Origin: Diphasiastrum complanatum
Taxonomy: Eukaryota > Streptophyta > Lycopodiopsida > Lycopodiales > Lycopodiaceae
Length of the DNA stretch: 64,000 bases
Direction of reading: 5' to 3'
Assembly: GCA_029204225.1 (NCBI GenBank)
Contig: CM055097.1
Location: 14,205,221-14,269,220 of the forward strand
The first letter of the stretch is position 1. Every line of letters begins with the position of its first letter. Positions 48,600 through 60,525 of this stretch are shown here, one piece after another. The translations under genes and the position numbers were made by a program. A model generated the notes under the pieces. The model had not been told where the DNA came from and ran no database searches. It saw only the letters and a list, made by a program, of their open reading frames with translations.

Positions 48600-51010
48600 T
48601 CCAAACAGCTCTAGAGATGAGGAGCTTCAGAGATTTTTAATTTTGTTCAGAGATGTTTGTAATTGAGAACTCGTTGATATGAGGAAATCGCCTATGCTAA
48701 GCATGAGCTTCTATCTTCAAAGCTTTTATTCTCTACAAACATTTTAAGTAATTTTTTTGTTTTTTCATATGCTTTAGCCAAGCTCAACATAAATTCTTAC
48801 CACAATTTGCTAATTTGAGAATCTTGATTTATGTTGAGCATAAGTGCACTAACCATTTGCAATACTTTAATTCCCATAGAGTTTTAAAGATTACCGAGTG
48901 GAAAACTTCCTGAACAATTTAGAACCCACCTTCAAAAAGCAAAGGCTAAGAAAAAACAGAGGAAGAGTCATCAAACTGGGGACACTAGCATTGAGAATGA
49001 TCCAAAAGACACGTACCCCTGCTTCTATACAATTCAGCTAGGCGATACAAGGAAAATCACAAAAATTTGTCAAAAGAAAACCCCTACACCCTTTGCATCG
49101 CAAATATTTCTTATGGCTTCAAACTGGAGGCGAAGGAGATAGTTGCAGGTTTTCTGGAGACGATCATCCATTCAAGTACATGGAGGCAAAGGACGTAGTT
49201 GCAAGCTTCTTAGAGATCACTACAACTCCACTTTGGAAGATAGTGATATTTAGTTCCACCTAGCAACAAGTAAGTTTGCATAAGCCCTTACTTGAGATCT
49301 GCAAGGCATGAATCGAGAATGCCATTTGATAAGTTTTGATTTTGTATGAACACATTTACAAGTCATTTATACATTTTGAACATTCGTCATTCTTGTCTTT
49401 TTCTTAACTTTTTATCTTGAATAATTGTAGGTACAAGCCAAATGTGAGAAATTTTGGTGGTGCTCGCCTATGTAACAAGATTGAATATCTAACCATCGAT
49501 TCTACTGATGGAAAGGGGTCGATGTTGCACTACAACATTGTGAGAATTTTGGACTTCAAAAATCACTTTGACTTTCCTGTAGTGAAGAAAAATTAAAAAA
49601 AATCCAATGATTGTTTTTGTGGCTTTGCCATACCACAAATAACCAAAAAATCGTAAAGGATCATCCACCATTTCTCGTTTCAAAAGATTTCATGTATATT
49701 ACTAAGTAAAAATAATGACATGTTCAAGTTTTACAAGAAAGAAATAGGGAGAGAGGCTATAGTGGAGATATTGACAATATACCTACAATTCAAATATAAG
49801 GCGGATTTATGCATAACAATGTATATTACTAAGTAAAGATGATGACATCTGAGTTACAAATTACTCTTTGAAAGTTTCTATGGATTACAGAACAAGGTAA
49901 TGACACATGTTGCTTTTACAAATTAATGATAATCTACTTCGCATTTTATTTTACCATTGTTATTTATAAAATTGACTCATGCACAAAGTTGTGAAGATAA
50001 GTTTTTGCATAATTTAATTCACTTCAAATATAGGAAATGAAATGCCAACATTATATTCTTTAGGTTGATAAATTTTATTATATGTTGGCATTTTTTTACC
50101 ACCTAGGATTAAGCCTGTATGTAAAATTGATAAGTTGATTTTCGTAAAGTAATTGAATAAGCGAATTGTGGTGATTGCAATTTTCTAATATAAAGTTGGT
50201 TTAAAGTCTTGAACTAGAACCCATCCTAGTGTGACTAAGATAGACAAGATCAGATCATAAGTTTTATAGGAAAGAACTCGCTTTCATAATGTGTGATGTG
50301 ATCTACTGCTCATGCTACTTTAACTAAAATCTTTTGATAGTTTTTCTTTCGTATTTTGCGCACTTCATTATTCAAAATAATTTTCTTGTTCAATAGCTCC
50401 ACCACGTCATCAAGTTTTTTGTACCAACTCTCATAATCCCATGACAACCTTTTCAAGCGTCAAGTTTTTGTAATTCAACTCTCATAATGCCTTGACAACT
50501 TTTTCAAAAACTTGACTAGCTACTTTCAGATTAAGTATTGGATACCTCAATGGTTTTCATGAAAAAGTTGGATAGAAATATTGAGACTTTGCTCCTCTAA
50601 CCAAACGTTTGCATGACAATATTTTTCATCTCTCTACCTTGTAGTATGCTCTTTTTCGAGGCCTACTGAAAAAAAAAATTCATGTTACAACCTAGTATTG
50701 TATTCCATGCAAATAAATCCAATGTCGTTTTGCTATTAGGTCACCTTTTTCATAATAGTTGAGAACTTTCCTAGCCATGTATTAATATAATGTGTAGATA
50801 GGTTCATTTGATATCTAATCTTCTTCTAATACCTCGATAAATTAATAGATAATGATCAGATATTGAATTGAATGTTGTATGTTACGACATTGATTGAATT
50901 AATGAAACAATATGCATTCATAGAATACGCAAAACGTTCATATCTACCTCAAAGTTTCTAGGCACTTGATATCATTTCTTAAAATTGAACTATAGATCCG
51001 ATTCAAGTAA
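48600..51010. other. AT-rich DNA, no recognised gene
   Basis: Two imperfect copies of a ~60-nt piece near 49115-49215 share tggaggc(g/a)aagga and agttgca. No coding similarity or transposon end was found. Confidence 0.4.
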
Positions 51011-51016
51011 TGTCCT

Positions 51017-51017
<1 letters not shown>

Positions 51018-51088
<71 letters not shown>
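51018..51088. repeat. (TC)n-(CA)n compound microsatellite
   Basis: About 20 TC units run directly into about 15 CA units. Confidence 0.95.
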
Positions 51089-51189
51089 GAAATAAGAGGT
51101 TGAAGTGTGTTGGGTCTTGGCTTAAAAAAAAGAGATATGGGATACTTTCATAAAGATGTTTACATAGGTCTTGATGCTTCAAATGCAAA

Positions 51190-51570
51190 CTTAGGGTAGT
51201 TTCAGACTAGCGGCAAGTCCCTTTGCATGGCCCTTTCACTTGTCGCCCATGTTTTGAATATGGCAAGTGAGTTGATGGGCAATAGACCACCCGCCTTTCA
51301 AACTTGGCTGGCAAGTGGTAAATGAAGGGCCGGTTTAAATCTCTATCATCACATTGGTCTCTTTTTTTAACTTGCCTTGGCAGGTCAACATGCTAGGCAG
51401 TGTCTCCAGGCACCAAAAATGTGTTGAGTTGCCCCTACGTGGCAAGGGTCCTATGCCACCTCATCTGGCACATGGTGGCAACTCACGGTAAGTTTGAAAT
51501 GAGGGAAGACCCACTTTCTCTCCCTGGACTAATGGGAGAACTCCGTGTTATATTTGGGACTTGCCAATCA
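51190..51570. repeat. dispersed ~380-bp repeat, copy 2
   Basis: Homologous and colinear with 20510-20895. Near its ends it has ggcaagtccc (about 51212) and the reverse complement gggacttgcc (about 51560), which could be short terminal inverted repeats of a MITE. Copy 1 lacks clear versions of both ends. Confidence 0.7.
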
Positions 51571-52419
51571 ATGAAGTATGGAACCACCCTTCGACCAAAT
51601 GTTCAAGTGACCATCCATCAACACTAAATTCATTATTTCTTTTTCATTTTGTGTGTCCCTTATGTGCATAATAGAATCTAACTCTAGACGTCAAAGAAGA
51701 GGACATGTCTAATCCAATGAGGAATTTTTATTGGAGGAGCACAACTACCAATCTATTTTTTTCCAAAATTCCATGCTCGATAGAAAGACAATACAAAGAT
51801 GATACATATACATACATATACCGTGATGGATAGTTCAGGCTTTGCCCATTTTTAGACCGCTTAAAAAGTAAAATGGGCAGTAGTCCCCCTATGACCTACA
51901 ATTTTCGTTTTTGAGAGATTGATTATGTTTTTCAAATGCAAGTTATGCTTCATAATTGTCATGTGAAAAAAGCTAAACTATCCACTATGCAATAGGAGCG
52001 TTGGCAGATAACATTTTGCCTGGTAGGGAGTCACAAGCTCGGCCCAGATTCCTTACCGGCCTTGATCCTTCCATAATACATCAAGACTAGTTGGCTGAGT
52101 TGGGTAAGAAGGATAATAAAGCTATTGAGGTAAAGTCTTGAACTCTACCTCCTATTTAGTTGACAGTTTGGAGCACTTGAGCTCCTTAATTACGCTCGGC
52201 ATATTACTTGATGTACAATTTGGGTTTGTACACATCAATCAATACCAGTACAATTGACCAACCAATAATTTTTTTGGTTAAACTCAGGTTAAATTCTAAG
52301 TGGCACAAAAGTTTCAAAAGAGTTTTTCTGGCACAATTTGAAGGTGATTTGTGTCTAGTAACTGCTGAATTCTAGAGTACCTGTTGATGCTTTGGTACCT
52401 GTTGCTCCAACCTCTTTTA
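51571..52419. other. no recognised gene
   Basis: Intergenic DNA downstream of the aldo-keto reductase. It may include its 3' UTR next to 52419. Confidence 0.4.
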
Positions 52420-53754
52420 TTAGATGGAGTTCTTCCAGGATGACAGAGGTGGACTGCATGTATTCTGCCATGTAAATTTCATATATGGAGATCTCTCACC
52501 TGCAATAGCTTCAGGGGGCACAGCTTCTTCTATTTCCTGGAGATCTTCTTTACTCAGATGTACAGCTAGTGCACCTACATTCTCCTCAAAATTCTTTATC
52601 TTTGTGGTTCCAGGAATTGGTACTACATCATTTCCTTGATGATGCAGCCAAGCAAGAGCAATCTGACCTGGTGTGTGCTGCTTCTTGGCTCCAATATCCT
52701 GAAGTCTCTCATAAAACACCTTGTTCAGCTCCAGATTTTGGGGCCTGAATCTTGGTATTCTTGTCTGCAAAATACATCAGAGAAAATTGCAATTAGGAGT
52801 TTTCGGAGCACTGAAATTAATGCTGCAAACTAGTCCTTTTGAATCCCAAGGAAATTACAGTATGCTACACATACTAGCTCAATTCTGCACATATTCCATA
52901 TCTATTAGTTAGTCCCACGCACTTCCTATCATCTTGGTCCTCTCTTGAGCAAAGCCAAAAAGAACGCATCTTAGACAGATGAGACATGTCAAACAGAAAA
53001 ATTTCAGATAAAGCATAAACCTTTCTCCAGTCATCCTCTGCAAATTCTTCCACAATTCCTTTTCCAGAAAAGAAGCCTCTGCCAAGAGGGCTGTACGATA
53101 CTATGCCGATCCCGAGTTCCCTACACCTCACCAAAATCCATCACATTATAAATTTTCAAAACTCTAGCTTTGACATTGGTGGCACAAGGACACATGATGG
53201 AAAGTGGATATTGCCTGCAAGTTGGAATGATTTCTGCCTCCACATCCCGTGTCCAAAGAGACCACTCAAGTTGAACAGCAGAAATGGGATGCACAGCATG
53301 AGCACGCTTGATGTCTGCAGCAGATGCTTCAGAGAGGCCCAAGTACTTCACTTTCCCTTCCTCTACCAGTTTCTTCATTTCTCCAACCTGCTCATAAAGC
53401 AAGCTCAAATACTCAGCCAGCTACATCTGAATGTTAACTATAAGATTGAAGCAGTACTTGAAACAAAGTCCATCTTTTAGCACTGCAGCAGCTATCCTGA
53501 TGCTGAAAATGACCACACACAAGATCATCTTGAGTAGAACCTAGGATATGGATCCTACGTACTGTGATTTCAATAGGGACGGTGGGATCAATCCGGTGTT
53601 GATAATACAGATCGATACAGTCCACATCCAGCCTCTTCAAGCTTGCCTCACAAGCAGAACGCACATATGCAGGATCTCCTTTTACGTTGAAAGATAAATC
53701 AGCTACCCCAAACTTTGTAGCAATTTGTACTTTATCTCGGATTCCTTTCACTGC
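52420..53754 (-). CDS. aldo-keto reductase (perakine reductase / IN2-2 type), last four exons
   Basis: NADPH-dependent aldo-keto reductase of the plant auxin-induced PCNT115 / perakine-reductase group. The substrate cannot be read from sequence. Exons on the minus strand: 53754-53563, 53387-53215, 53120-53021, 52764-52420 (stop TAA), joining in phase to 269 codons. Motifs: [10 protein letters not shown] with the catalytic Lys, DLYYQHRID with the catalytic His, [39 protein letters not shown], then [17 protein letters not shown] of the cofactor-binding end. About 75 N-terminal residues, with the catalytic Asp and Tyr, are not in the window. They may lie beyond 64000 past an intron full of transposons, or be lost. 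The donor after 53215 reads GC instead of GT. The C-terminal tail after AGERSP is slightly abnormal. A working gene is possible but unproven. Confidence 0.85.
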
Positions 53755-54344
53755 CTGCAATTGCATTCCACAGCAGTAAAAAACAGCATTTGAGATGATG
53801 GTTACATCATCTTTATTCTACTGTGAAGGATTCCTTCGATTTTCTGAACCAAGATGAAAGTCCATTTCCTTGTGCAAATGTCAGCTGACTCCATAGAAAT
53901 ACTTTCATGATAACACATAAAAGTCCATAATCATAAATTTACATGCCCATACATATTTTTGGCTGCCGGGAAAGGTTTTCTATCCACGACCAGTAAGGCC
54001 TGCCTCCCACCTACAGTTATCTCACTTAAGTTAATGGTTATATAACCAAATCCCTTAGCATTAACTGATGTGTTGCTGCCCAACCTCCAGTTAGTCCTAA
54101 CTTAACCAAACCCAAGCCCCATTCAATACTCATTTATCTGTGCTGCTCACTGGAAACTCAGGTCAAGTTGCTGTTTTTCTAAAGGAAGTCATGCAAGTGC
54201 TGCTCTGAAAAATTGAAATATAAGGTCGCTGCTGTAGGCTGAGTCCTGACTGTCTTAAGGAGTGTGATGGTGGCTGTAAGAGAGAGCCATGGTGAAGGCT
54301 CTCATGTGTGCTCACTTTACTAGCATTTATGAGGAGGAAACTAT
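53755..54344. other. intron or upstream DNA of the aldo-keto reductase
   Basis: The acceptor ttgcag at 53760-53755 shows that an intron precedes the first visible exon. No exon resembling the family's N-terminus (FLDTADVYGP region) was found here on the minus strand. Confidence 0.5.
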
Positions 54345-54584
54345 TTGGATTGCTACGAAATTGAGGAAGCAGATGTATCTGACAATACAGATCAACAGCA
54401 GCCTTCTCAGAGAGAGATTCAGGGCTACTCATCAAATAATATGACAGTCGGTAAGATCGATCCTAATGACACCTTATCTATTGAAGTCGTACCAGACAAA
54501 GCTTTGATGATCTCGAAAATATTATCAAAAGAAGAAATTCAACAGTACAGGGACCTGCTCAGAGAATATCACACTTTCTGTTAG
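54345..54584 (+). pseudogene. Ty3/gypsy polyprotein fragment
   Basis: ISKILSKEEIQQYRDLLREY followed by HTFC matches the linker just upstream of RT in some gypsy polyproteins (the usual EYHDVFAW segment). It ends at a stop. No RT follows. Probably a small relic within the aldo-keto reductase intron. Confidence 0.6.
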
Positions 54585-54764
54585 TTAACCATGTTCTTGG
54601 TTAGAGAAGGATACAAAATCCACTGGTTCAGTTTGTACTGATTGAGTTACTAACTAAACAGGTGGGCAGCACCTACAGTTATGTTATCTCTAACTCAGGT
54701 GACCCAGACATGAGGGTCTGCACTTCGGCCCGCGTCCGACGCCTGGACCCGGATGCAGGGTCGA

Positions 54765-54844
54765 ACGCGTCCTTTTTTTTTTAATTTTTTTTTGGAGGAC
54801 GCGTCCAGCGTCCGGACACGGACGCGTCTGGGCCCCGGACGCGT
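54765..54844. repeat. four ACGCGT subterminal motifs of the hAT element
   Basis: ACGCGT at 54765-54770, 54799-54804, 54822-54827 and 54839-54844, most in the form gacgcgtc. Clustered short motifs just inside the ends are known binding sites for hAT transposases with BED fingers. That role here is inferred. Confidence 0.7.
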
Positions 54845-54934
54845 ATTTTTTATTATTTAAAAAAACAAAAAAAAACCGCGGGCCCCCTGCGGACAGTCCG
54901 CAGAACCAGAGTGGGCGGAAGAGGGCGGAATAGG

Positions 54935-54937
<3 letters not shown>

Positions 54938-54987
<50 letters not shown>

Positions 54988-54995
54988 AGAGGCAT

Positions 54996-55078
<83 letters not shown>

Positions 55079-55237
55079 GAGACAGAGAGTGTGAGGGACG
55101 GAGAGAGAGGATTTGTGCGTGTGCACAGTGTGTGTGTGTGAGTTTAGGATTTAGGTTTAAGGGTGCTTGGGTTTGGGGTTTCGGGTTTAGGTCGGGAGAG
55201 AGCTTGAATTTCCGTGCTTCTGTGTGTGTGTGTGTGC

Positions 55238-55276
<39 letters not shown>
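54938..55276. repeat. cluster of (GA)n and (GT)n microsatellites upstream of the hAT transposase start
   Basis: (GA)n about 54940-54983, (GT)n about 55002-55031, (GA)n about 55032-55074, (GT)n about 55128-55140 and 55221-55256, (GA)n 55257-55276. The last ends at the transposase ATG. Confidence 0.95.
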
Positions 55277-55278
<2 letters not shown>

Positions 55279-58200
55279 GGCTGTTCGTCCCATTTGGGAT
55301 GAGGTGGAGGTCATGCCCGACAAAGAGTGGCGTTGCCCTTTTTGTCGAAAGCAGTTCACAGGGAACACTTCTCGGGTTCGAGCACATCTGGGGGGGTTGC
55401 GAGTCCGACCCACGGGGGGACGCTACGGGATCAACATTTGTATGGTCATCCCCGCTGCGGAGAGGGCTCGCATTATGGAGACATATTCTGAGACAGCTGC
55501 TGAGCCCTGCGAACCGTCCACAGATGCCGCGGACTCTATTTCTACTGGTGCACCCACTGCCACCGCCCCCACCGTCACATCTGCACCCGCCATTGCCGCT
55601 GCATCCGCACCCGCCCCTGCCCCCGCCCCCGCCACCACCTCCGCCTCCCCCTCCGCCTCCCCCTCCGCCAGTACTCCCCATGGATCCACGGCCTCCACTG
55701 CTGCATCTACGCCTCTGCCATCACCGTCAGATCTACACGGCCCGTCCACATCCTCCTCTTCCGCACCTGCACCTATGCCACCACCTCCAGATCCGCATCG
55801 TCCATCCGCATCCTCCCAGCCATCCACATCCCGAGGCACCAGACAGATGTCCATGCCGGGATCTTTCAGAGAGGGGCAGCATAGAGAGGCCACCAGGACC
55901 ATAGCACAGATGTTCTATGACCTGAACCTCCCCTTTATCATGGCATCATCCCGCATCTTTCGAGAGGCTATCTCGTAAGTTGCAGTCTGCGGGCCCGACT
56001 ACACACCACCCACAGCCGATGCACTATGAGGCCCTTTGCTCCAGGACCGGGTTGCATCAGTCAAAGAGAGACTGGCCGCACTGCACGAGGCTTGGGATAG
56101 ATACGGCTGTTCCATCATGGCTGATGAGTGGACTGATCGTCGCAGACGTCCACTCATCAACGTCATTGTTTCCAGTTGTTACGGTTCCATGTTCTTGCGC
56201 AGCATCGACGCCTCTGAGGCAGGGAGAGTGCATTCGGCCGAGTACATTTACGGCATCATTTGCGCGGCGATAGAGGAGGTCGGGCCACAGCGCGTTGTCC
56301 AATTCTTTCATTAGTTGCTTGCTCATTTGTTGCTTGATGTTGATACAATGGTTTTGCGTAGTTAACGATTGATTGCAATGTGTTTCCGAGATGTGAACTG
56401 ATCGTGTGAACGTATCGCAAAAGGTTGTGACGGACAATGCGTCCAACTGCCGTGGTATGGGGGAGCTTCTTATGGCAGACTACCCCTCCATTGTGTGGAC
56501 TCCATGCGCCGCACACTCACTGGACCTCCTCCTGCATTCCATCAGGCGCCTGCCATGGGTCAGTGACATTCTCACGAGGGCACTTGCGGTTGTGACTTCG
56601 TCACACGCAACCGCCGCATGACGGCACTTTTCCGCACATTACTTTTTGGCTCGTTCAAGATGCTCTCTTTTTTTTTATCGTTTCATGTGCGCCTCTCATT
56701 CCGTTTGTCAATGCAAGCTCGACTTGAAGAAGCCCACTCGCACCCGCTTCACTACCAGTTTATCATGCTCGAGCGGCTACACAAGCTCAAGGGTGAATTG
56801 CGGCACATGGCCACTTCGGCAGAGTTCACCGCCATGGACTTGTCCACGACCCCAGAGGGCTGGGCCTTCCACGAGATCCTCTTCATGGATCCTTTCTGGG
56901 TGGATATGCAGCAGCTGATGGACGTCATGCGCCCCATCTACTTTGTTCTGAGGCTCGTTGATCGCGAGGGGTGCACGATGGGCCTCATTTACGAGTTCAT
57001 GGACCGCATAGGCGAGTCTCTCCACCGTTCTGAGCTGGACCCTGCCAGGTATAACTTTCTTCCGTCTCACCATCCTTTCATTTCGCACTCTGTTTTCTCT
57101 TGCTGCCGCACCATGATGGTATGTAACTGTTGCCTCCGCGTGGTTTGGTCCACAGGTTGGAGCCTATCAGGCGCTTGTGGCAGCGGCGATGGGCGAAGTT
57201 TCATTGACCCATTCACCGTGTGGCCCACATACTGCATCCGTTGTTTCAAAGCGAGAGGCAGTACGACGATCCAGAGTTGCGTGCGGACTGGTTCGCATAC
57301 ATCCGCCTCCTCAGCAGCGACACTGAGTTCCACAGCAGGCTCGAGGTACAGAGGCTCGGTTACAGCTAAACTCTTGATCTATCGTACGCTGTCGTTCGTT
57401 CAATTTCCCTACGCAAGCTCAAGTGTAGTCAAGTATATCGTTGCTCAACTACAGGCACTCTCTGGGGCTATTCGGCGAGGACCTTGCACATGTCCGAGAG
57501 AATAGGCTCTTGCCTGTATCATGGTGGGAGAGCTACGGCGTCGGGTAGCCAGACCTGAGGACACTCGCACTCCGAGTCCTTTCACAGGTATGTTGTCTGA
57601 TCTCATTCATCCAACCAGTTTTCGCATTTTCTCTACAAGGTCGGTACTCACTCAAGTTCTTGCCAATTAATGCAGGACTGTTACGCCTGCGTGTGCGAGC
57701 AGAACTGGTCAGCGTTCAGCCTTGTTCACATGAACAGGCGGAACCGTCTGACGACGGAGCGGTGCAGTGACTTGGTGTACTGCAACACCAACACCAGAGT
57801 GGTTCGACGCATCACGGAGAGCATGAGGGCAAGAGGCGCACGCGCCCTACTGCTGCAGGTATATTTCGTTGCTCTGTTGTTTTGCTTTCGTATTGGTTTG
57901 AGACAATCAATTTAATGCCCTCATGGTTGCTTCGGCTATTATCACGAATGATTGACTTGTGCAAGTCAATCCCGATGAGTGCCTGGTTGCAGCGGCCGAT
58001 CATGAGCCAAAGCCAGAGGTTGATCCAGACGATGCTGCTCGACGTGCTCTGTGGGGTGAGCCCGAGGATGATGCCGATGCCGATGCCAATGAGACCACCA
58101 CCCTCCCTGCTGACGTTCCATTACCCTCCTCTAATGATGAGCCCACATATGATTCAGACAAGACGGTCGACCTAGCAGGGGATGGTCCACGTGCCCCACC

Positions 58201-58355
58201 TAGTACCCCCGCATCACGCCCCCTTTCCGATGATGGCTGGTCAGAGTTTGCGAGGGAGACAGAGGCCGCTGCCCAGAGACAGATAGCGCAGAGACGACTC
58301 AGAGCATCACAGGCAGGCGGTTCTTCCCAGAGACCCCCCCGTGGCAGAGGGGGAG
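55277..58355 (+). pseudogene. hAT transposase (BED finger, DUF659, dimerisation domain), lightly decayed
   Basis: Start ATG at 55277, after the GA repeat. The N-terminus has a BED-type finger (WRCPFCRKQFTGNTSRVRAH), then a long Ala/Pro/Ser-rich linker. DUF659 follows: GCSIMADEWTDRRRRPL, SIDASEAGRVHS, then VVTDNASNC and WTPCAAHSLDLLL (56424-56530). Later blocks: FIMLERLHKLKGELRHM, WFAYIRLL, WWESYGVG and LALRVLSQ, then CEQNWSAFSLVHMNRRNRL and DLVYCNTN, the hAT dimerisation region. Probable introns: about 56290-56423, within 56640-56715, 57049-57155, 57346-57454, 57588-57675, 57859-57964. Lesions: in-frame TAA at 55976, TGA at 56027, stops near 57205 and 57526, and frameshifts near 56595 and 56750. 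It acts by cut-and-paste when intact; this copy cannot. Confidence 0.85.
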
Positions 58356-58713
58356 TGTAATAGATCCTAACACCACAGTAGGGCAAACACTAACTAATCC
58401 ACCCAACCTTGCCTACTCCCTGATATAGAGTAAGCCCCTCCTAGCCCAGTGTGAGGACTGGTAGCATGCAACTGCCAAGTGTCGACCACGTGGCACTGTC
58501 GTGGTCGACTGCACGTCGGGACCCAACTGGGGGCCCTATCCTGCTGACAGGGTCCCTAGGCTGTGTTAGGCCCGCCATGGCTATGGACCGTGCTGGGGCA
58601 CACTACTCACACTGTCTTGCCCTGTTGGTCATGTACACTGGACACGACCCTGACTGTGGTATCTGACCTATCTGTGTTCCCTAGGGTTCGGCACTGGTTA
58701 CGAGCTCGTAACA
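58356..58713 (-). repeat. 3' LTR of the chromovirus
   Basis: 358 bp. On the minus strand it begins TGTTACGAGCTCGTAACC and ends ...GGATCTATTACA. The first 18 nt contain a palindromic ttacgagctcgtaa. Confidence 0.88.
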
Positions 58714-58725
58714 CTCCCTCCCCCT

Positions 58726-60525
58726 TTAAGAACCGTCTTGGTCCTCTAAGACAAAGTCTGGAAAAATCTTGCAAAGGACGCTGCCTCTTTCCCAAGTGGC
58801 ATTCTCAACAGGCTGATCATTCCACTTAACCAGATATTCTCGGTATAGAGTATGACGAGTCCGCGTCTCTCTACTATCAAGAATCTCCTCTGGTTCATGT
58901 GGAGGTGGTTGAGGATCCAATGGGAGAACTAGAACACTGTCCTTTACCAGATTGTCTGATCTGGTTAAGGCTTTTCGTAACTGAATTACATGAAAGACTG
59001 AAAAAACCTTACTGCTGTGTGGGAGTTCTAGTTCATAGGTGACCTCGCCTAGTCTCCTACTGATGGTAAAGGGACCACAATACCTTGGAGACAACTTAGC
59101 ACACACTCCTAATTTGAGGGTTTTAGAGTCAACTGGGACTCTCAAGTAGACTTTCTCACCAGTGGAGAACTGCACATCCCGTCTGTGTGGATCTGCATAA
59201 TGCCTGGCTCGATCCTGGGATTGTCTAATGCTACGCTTAGCATGTTCTATCATCTGGTTTAGGTCTTCTAAAAAGTTTCTGGCTGCTTCAACTTTTTCTT
59301 GTTTAAACCCTACAGCTGTGGGTGAGCGTGGCTGAAAACCGTACATCAGCATAAATGGGCTGTATCCCGTAGCTGAATGTTTGGTACTGTTGTAAGCAAA
59401 CTCTAATATCGAGAGATACTCCTCCCAATTAGTCTGCCTCTTGCTGACGTATGCACGAAGCATATCCTCCAGCACTTGATTTACCCTTTCTATTTGACCG
59501 TCCGTCTGTGGATGGTCGGTGGTACTCATATTAAGTTTAGTATGGAGATGATGGAATACTGCCCTCCAAAAATTTCCAGTAAACTTACTGTCCCGGTCGC
59601 TGACTATGCCGGAAGGTAGACCGTACAATTTAAATAGCCCGTCTACAAACAACCTTGCTAACTCTGGAGCTCTAACGGTTGTTTTGGTCGGAATGAAATG
59701 AGCCATTTTGGTCAGACGGTCAACTGTGACCCATATAGCGTCATTACCCTTTTGGGTTTTAGGCAGGCCTACTATAAAATCCATGGAGATACTCTCCCAT
59801 TTACCAGCTGGTATTTCCAAGGGATGCAACAACTCTCCTGCCTTTAAACGCTCTGCTTTATTTACTTGACAAATCTGGCAACTGGTTACATACTGGTGGA
59901 CGTCCTTTTTCATACTGGGCCAGAAAAATTGCCTACGAAGAAGCTCATAGGTCTTCTGTATGCCTGGGTGTCCCGCGCTAGGATTGTCATGACATTCATA
60001 TAGGACCTGCTGCCTATAATCCTCTGAATTGGGGACACATACTCTATCTCTATAGAGCAAGTACTCATCCTGAATGGAATACTGTTTCCATTTGAATCCT
60101 TGAGTCAACTGACCCTCAACCACAGGAGTTTGCTTGGGTAATACAGGCTCAGAATCCTCAACGTCATCTGACGACGTATACTCGGACTCATCATCATTCT
60201 CAACGAAAGCTGCCATATTCTTGGATGAACTGGTACCAGCCCCGGAAACTGGTTCTGGAGTCTGTAACTGTCTGTTCTGGACTGAGTTCCAGATAATAGA
60301 GAAGAATGCATCATGCTGGCATTTACCTCTCAAGGACTCGAGTAACTCATTACGAATCTGAGTAAAACTCAGCTCGTTTATCATAGGCATTCTGCTAAGG
60401 GCATCTGCTGCTGTATTGAATTTTCCACGCCTATATCTGATAGACATGTCAAACTCTTGCATCAACTCTGCCCAACGAGCTTTCCGACCTCTAAGCTCAG
60501 GTTGATTGCAAAGGTATCTGAGACT
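58726..60525 (-). pseudogene. chromovirus pol, distal part: RNase H end, integrase, chromodomain
   Basis: An open frame of 579 codons from the Met at 60465, and open without that Met up to the stop at 60526. Blocks in order: FDMSIRYRRGKFNTAADALS (end of RNase H), CHDNPSAGHPGIQKTY and SCQICQVNKAERL (integrase zinc-binding HHCC), SMDFIVGLPKTQKGND (first Asp), SDRDSKFTGNFW (second Asp), DHPQTDGQIERVNQVLEDML (Glu). The C-terminal REYLVKWNDQPVENATWE is a chromodomain, which in this clade is thought to guide integration to particular chromatin. The stop TAA lies in the polypurine tract, the usual compact arrangement. This segment itself shows no lesion. Confidence 0.93.

Larger units (their letters stand above)
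54696..58355 (+). mobile_element. hAT DNA transposon, left part (right end beyond the chromovirus)
   Basis: Composition jumps to GC-rich at about 54696, where caggtgaccc could be the left terminal repeat (hAT ends commonly start CAGG/CAGR). Four ACGCGT motifs follow. The transposase occupies 55277-58355. At 58356 the LTR of a chromovirus interrupts it. The right hAT end is therefore to the right of the chromovirus, outside the window, and the 8-bp target duplication cannot be checked. Confidence 0.7.

Noticed and set aside
53755-54600. N-terminal exons of the aldo-keto reductase
   Set aside because: Looked for on the minus strand; no segment resembles the family's start or its DxxxY region.
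54690-55126. Minus-strand frames of Ser-Leu repeats
   Set aside because: Pure products of (GA)n/(GT)n microsatellites.
55214-55276. Upstream start at 55214 for the hAT transposase
   Set aside because: It would translate the GT/GA microsatellite into Cys-Val and Arg-Glu runs; the ATG at 55277 directly precedes the conserved part.
55187-55902. Minus-strand and alternate-frame proteins rich in Gly, Pro or Ser over the hAT exon
   Set aside because: They are shadows of the GC-rich BED-finger exon and its GT/GA repeats; only the plus frame from 55277 has transposase motifs.
55974-55985. Intron starting gtaagt at 55975
   Set aside because: The next acceptor would leave an 11-nt intron, and the protein similarity continues in the same frame through a TAA, so this is a stop mutation.
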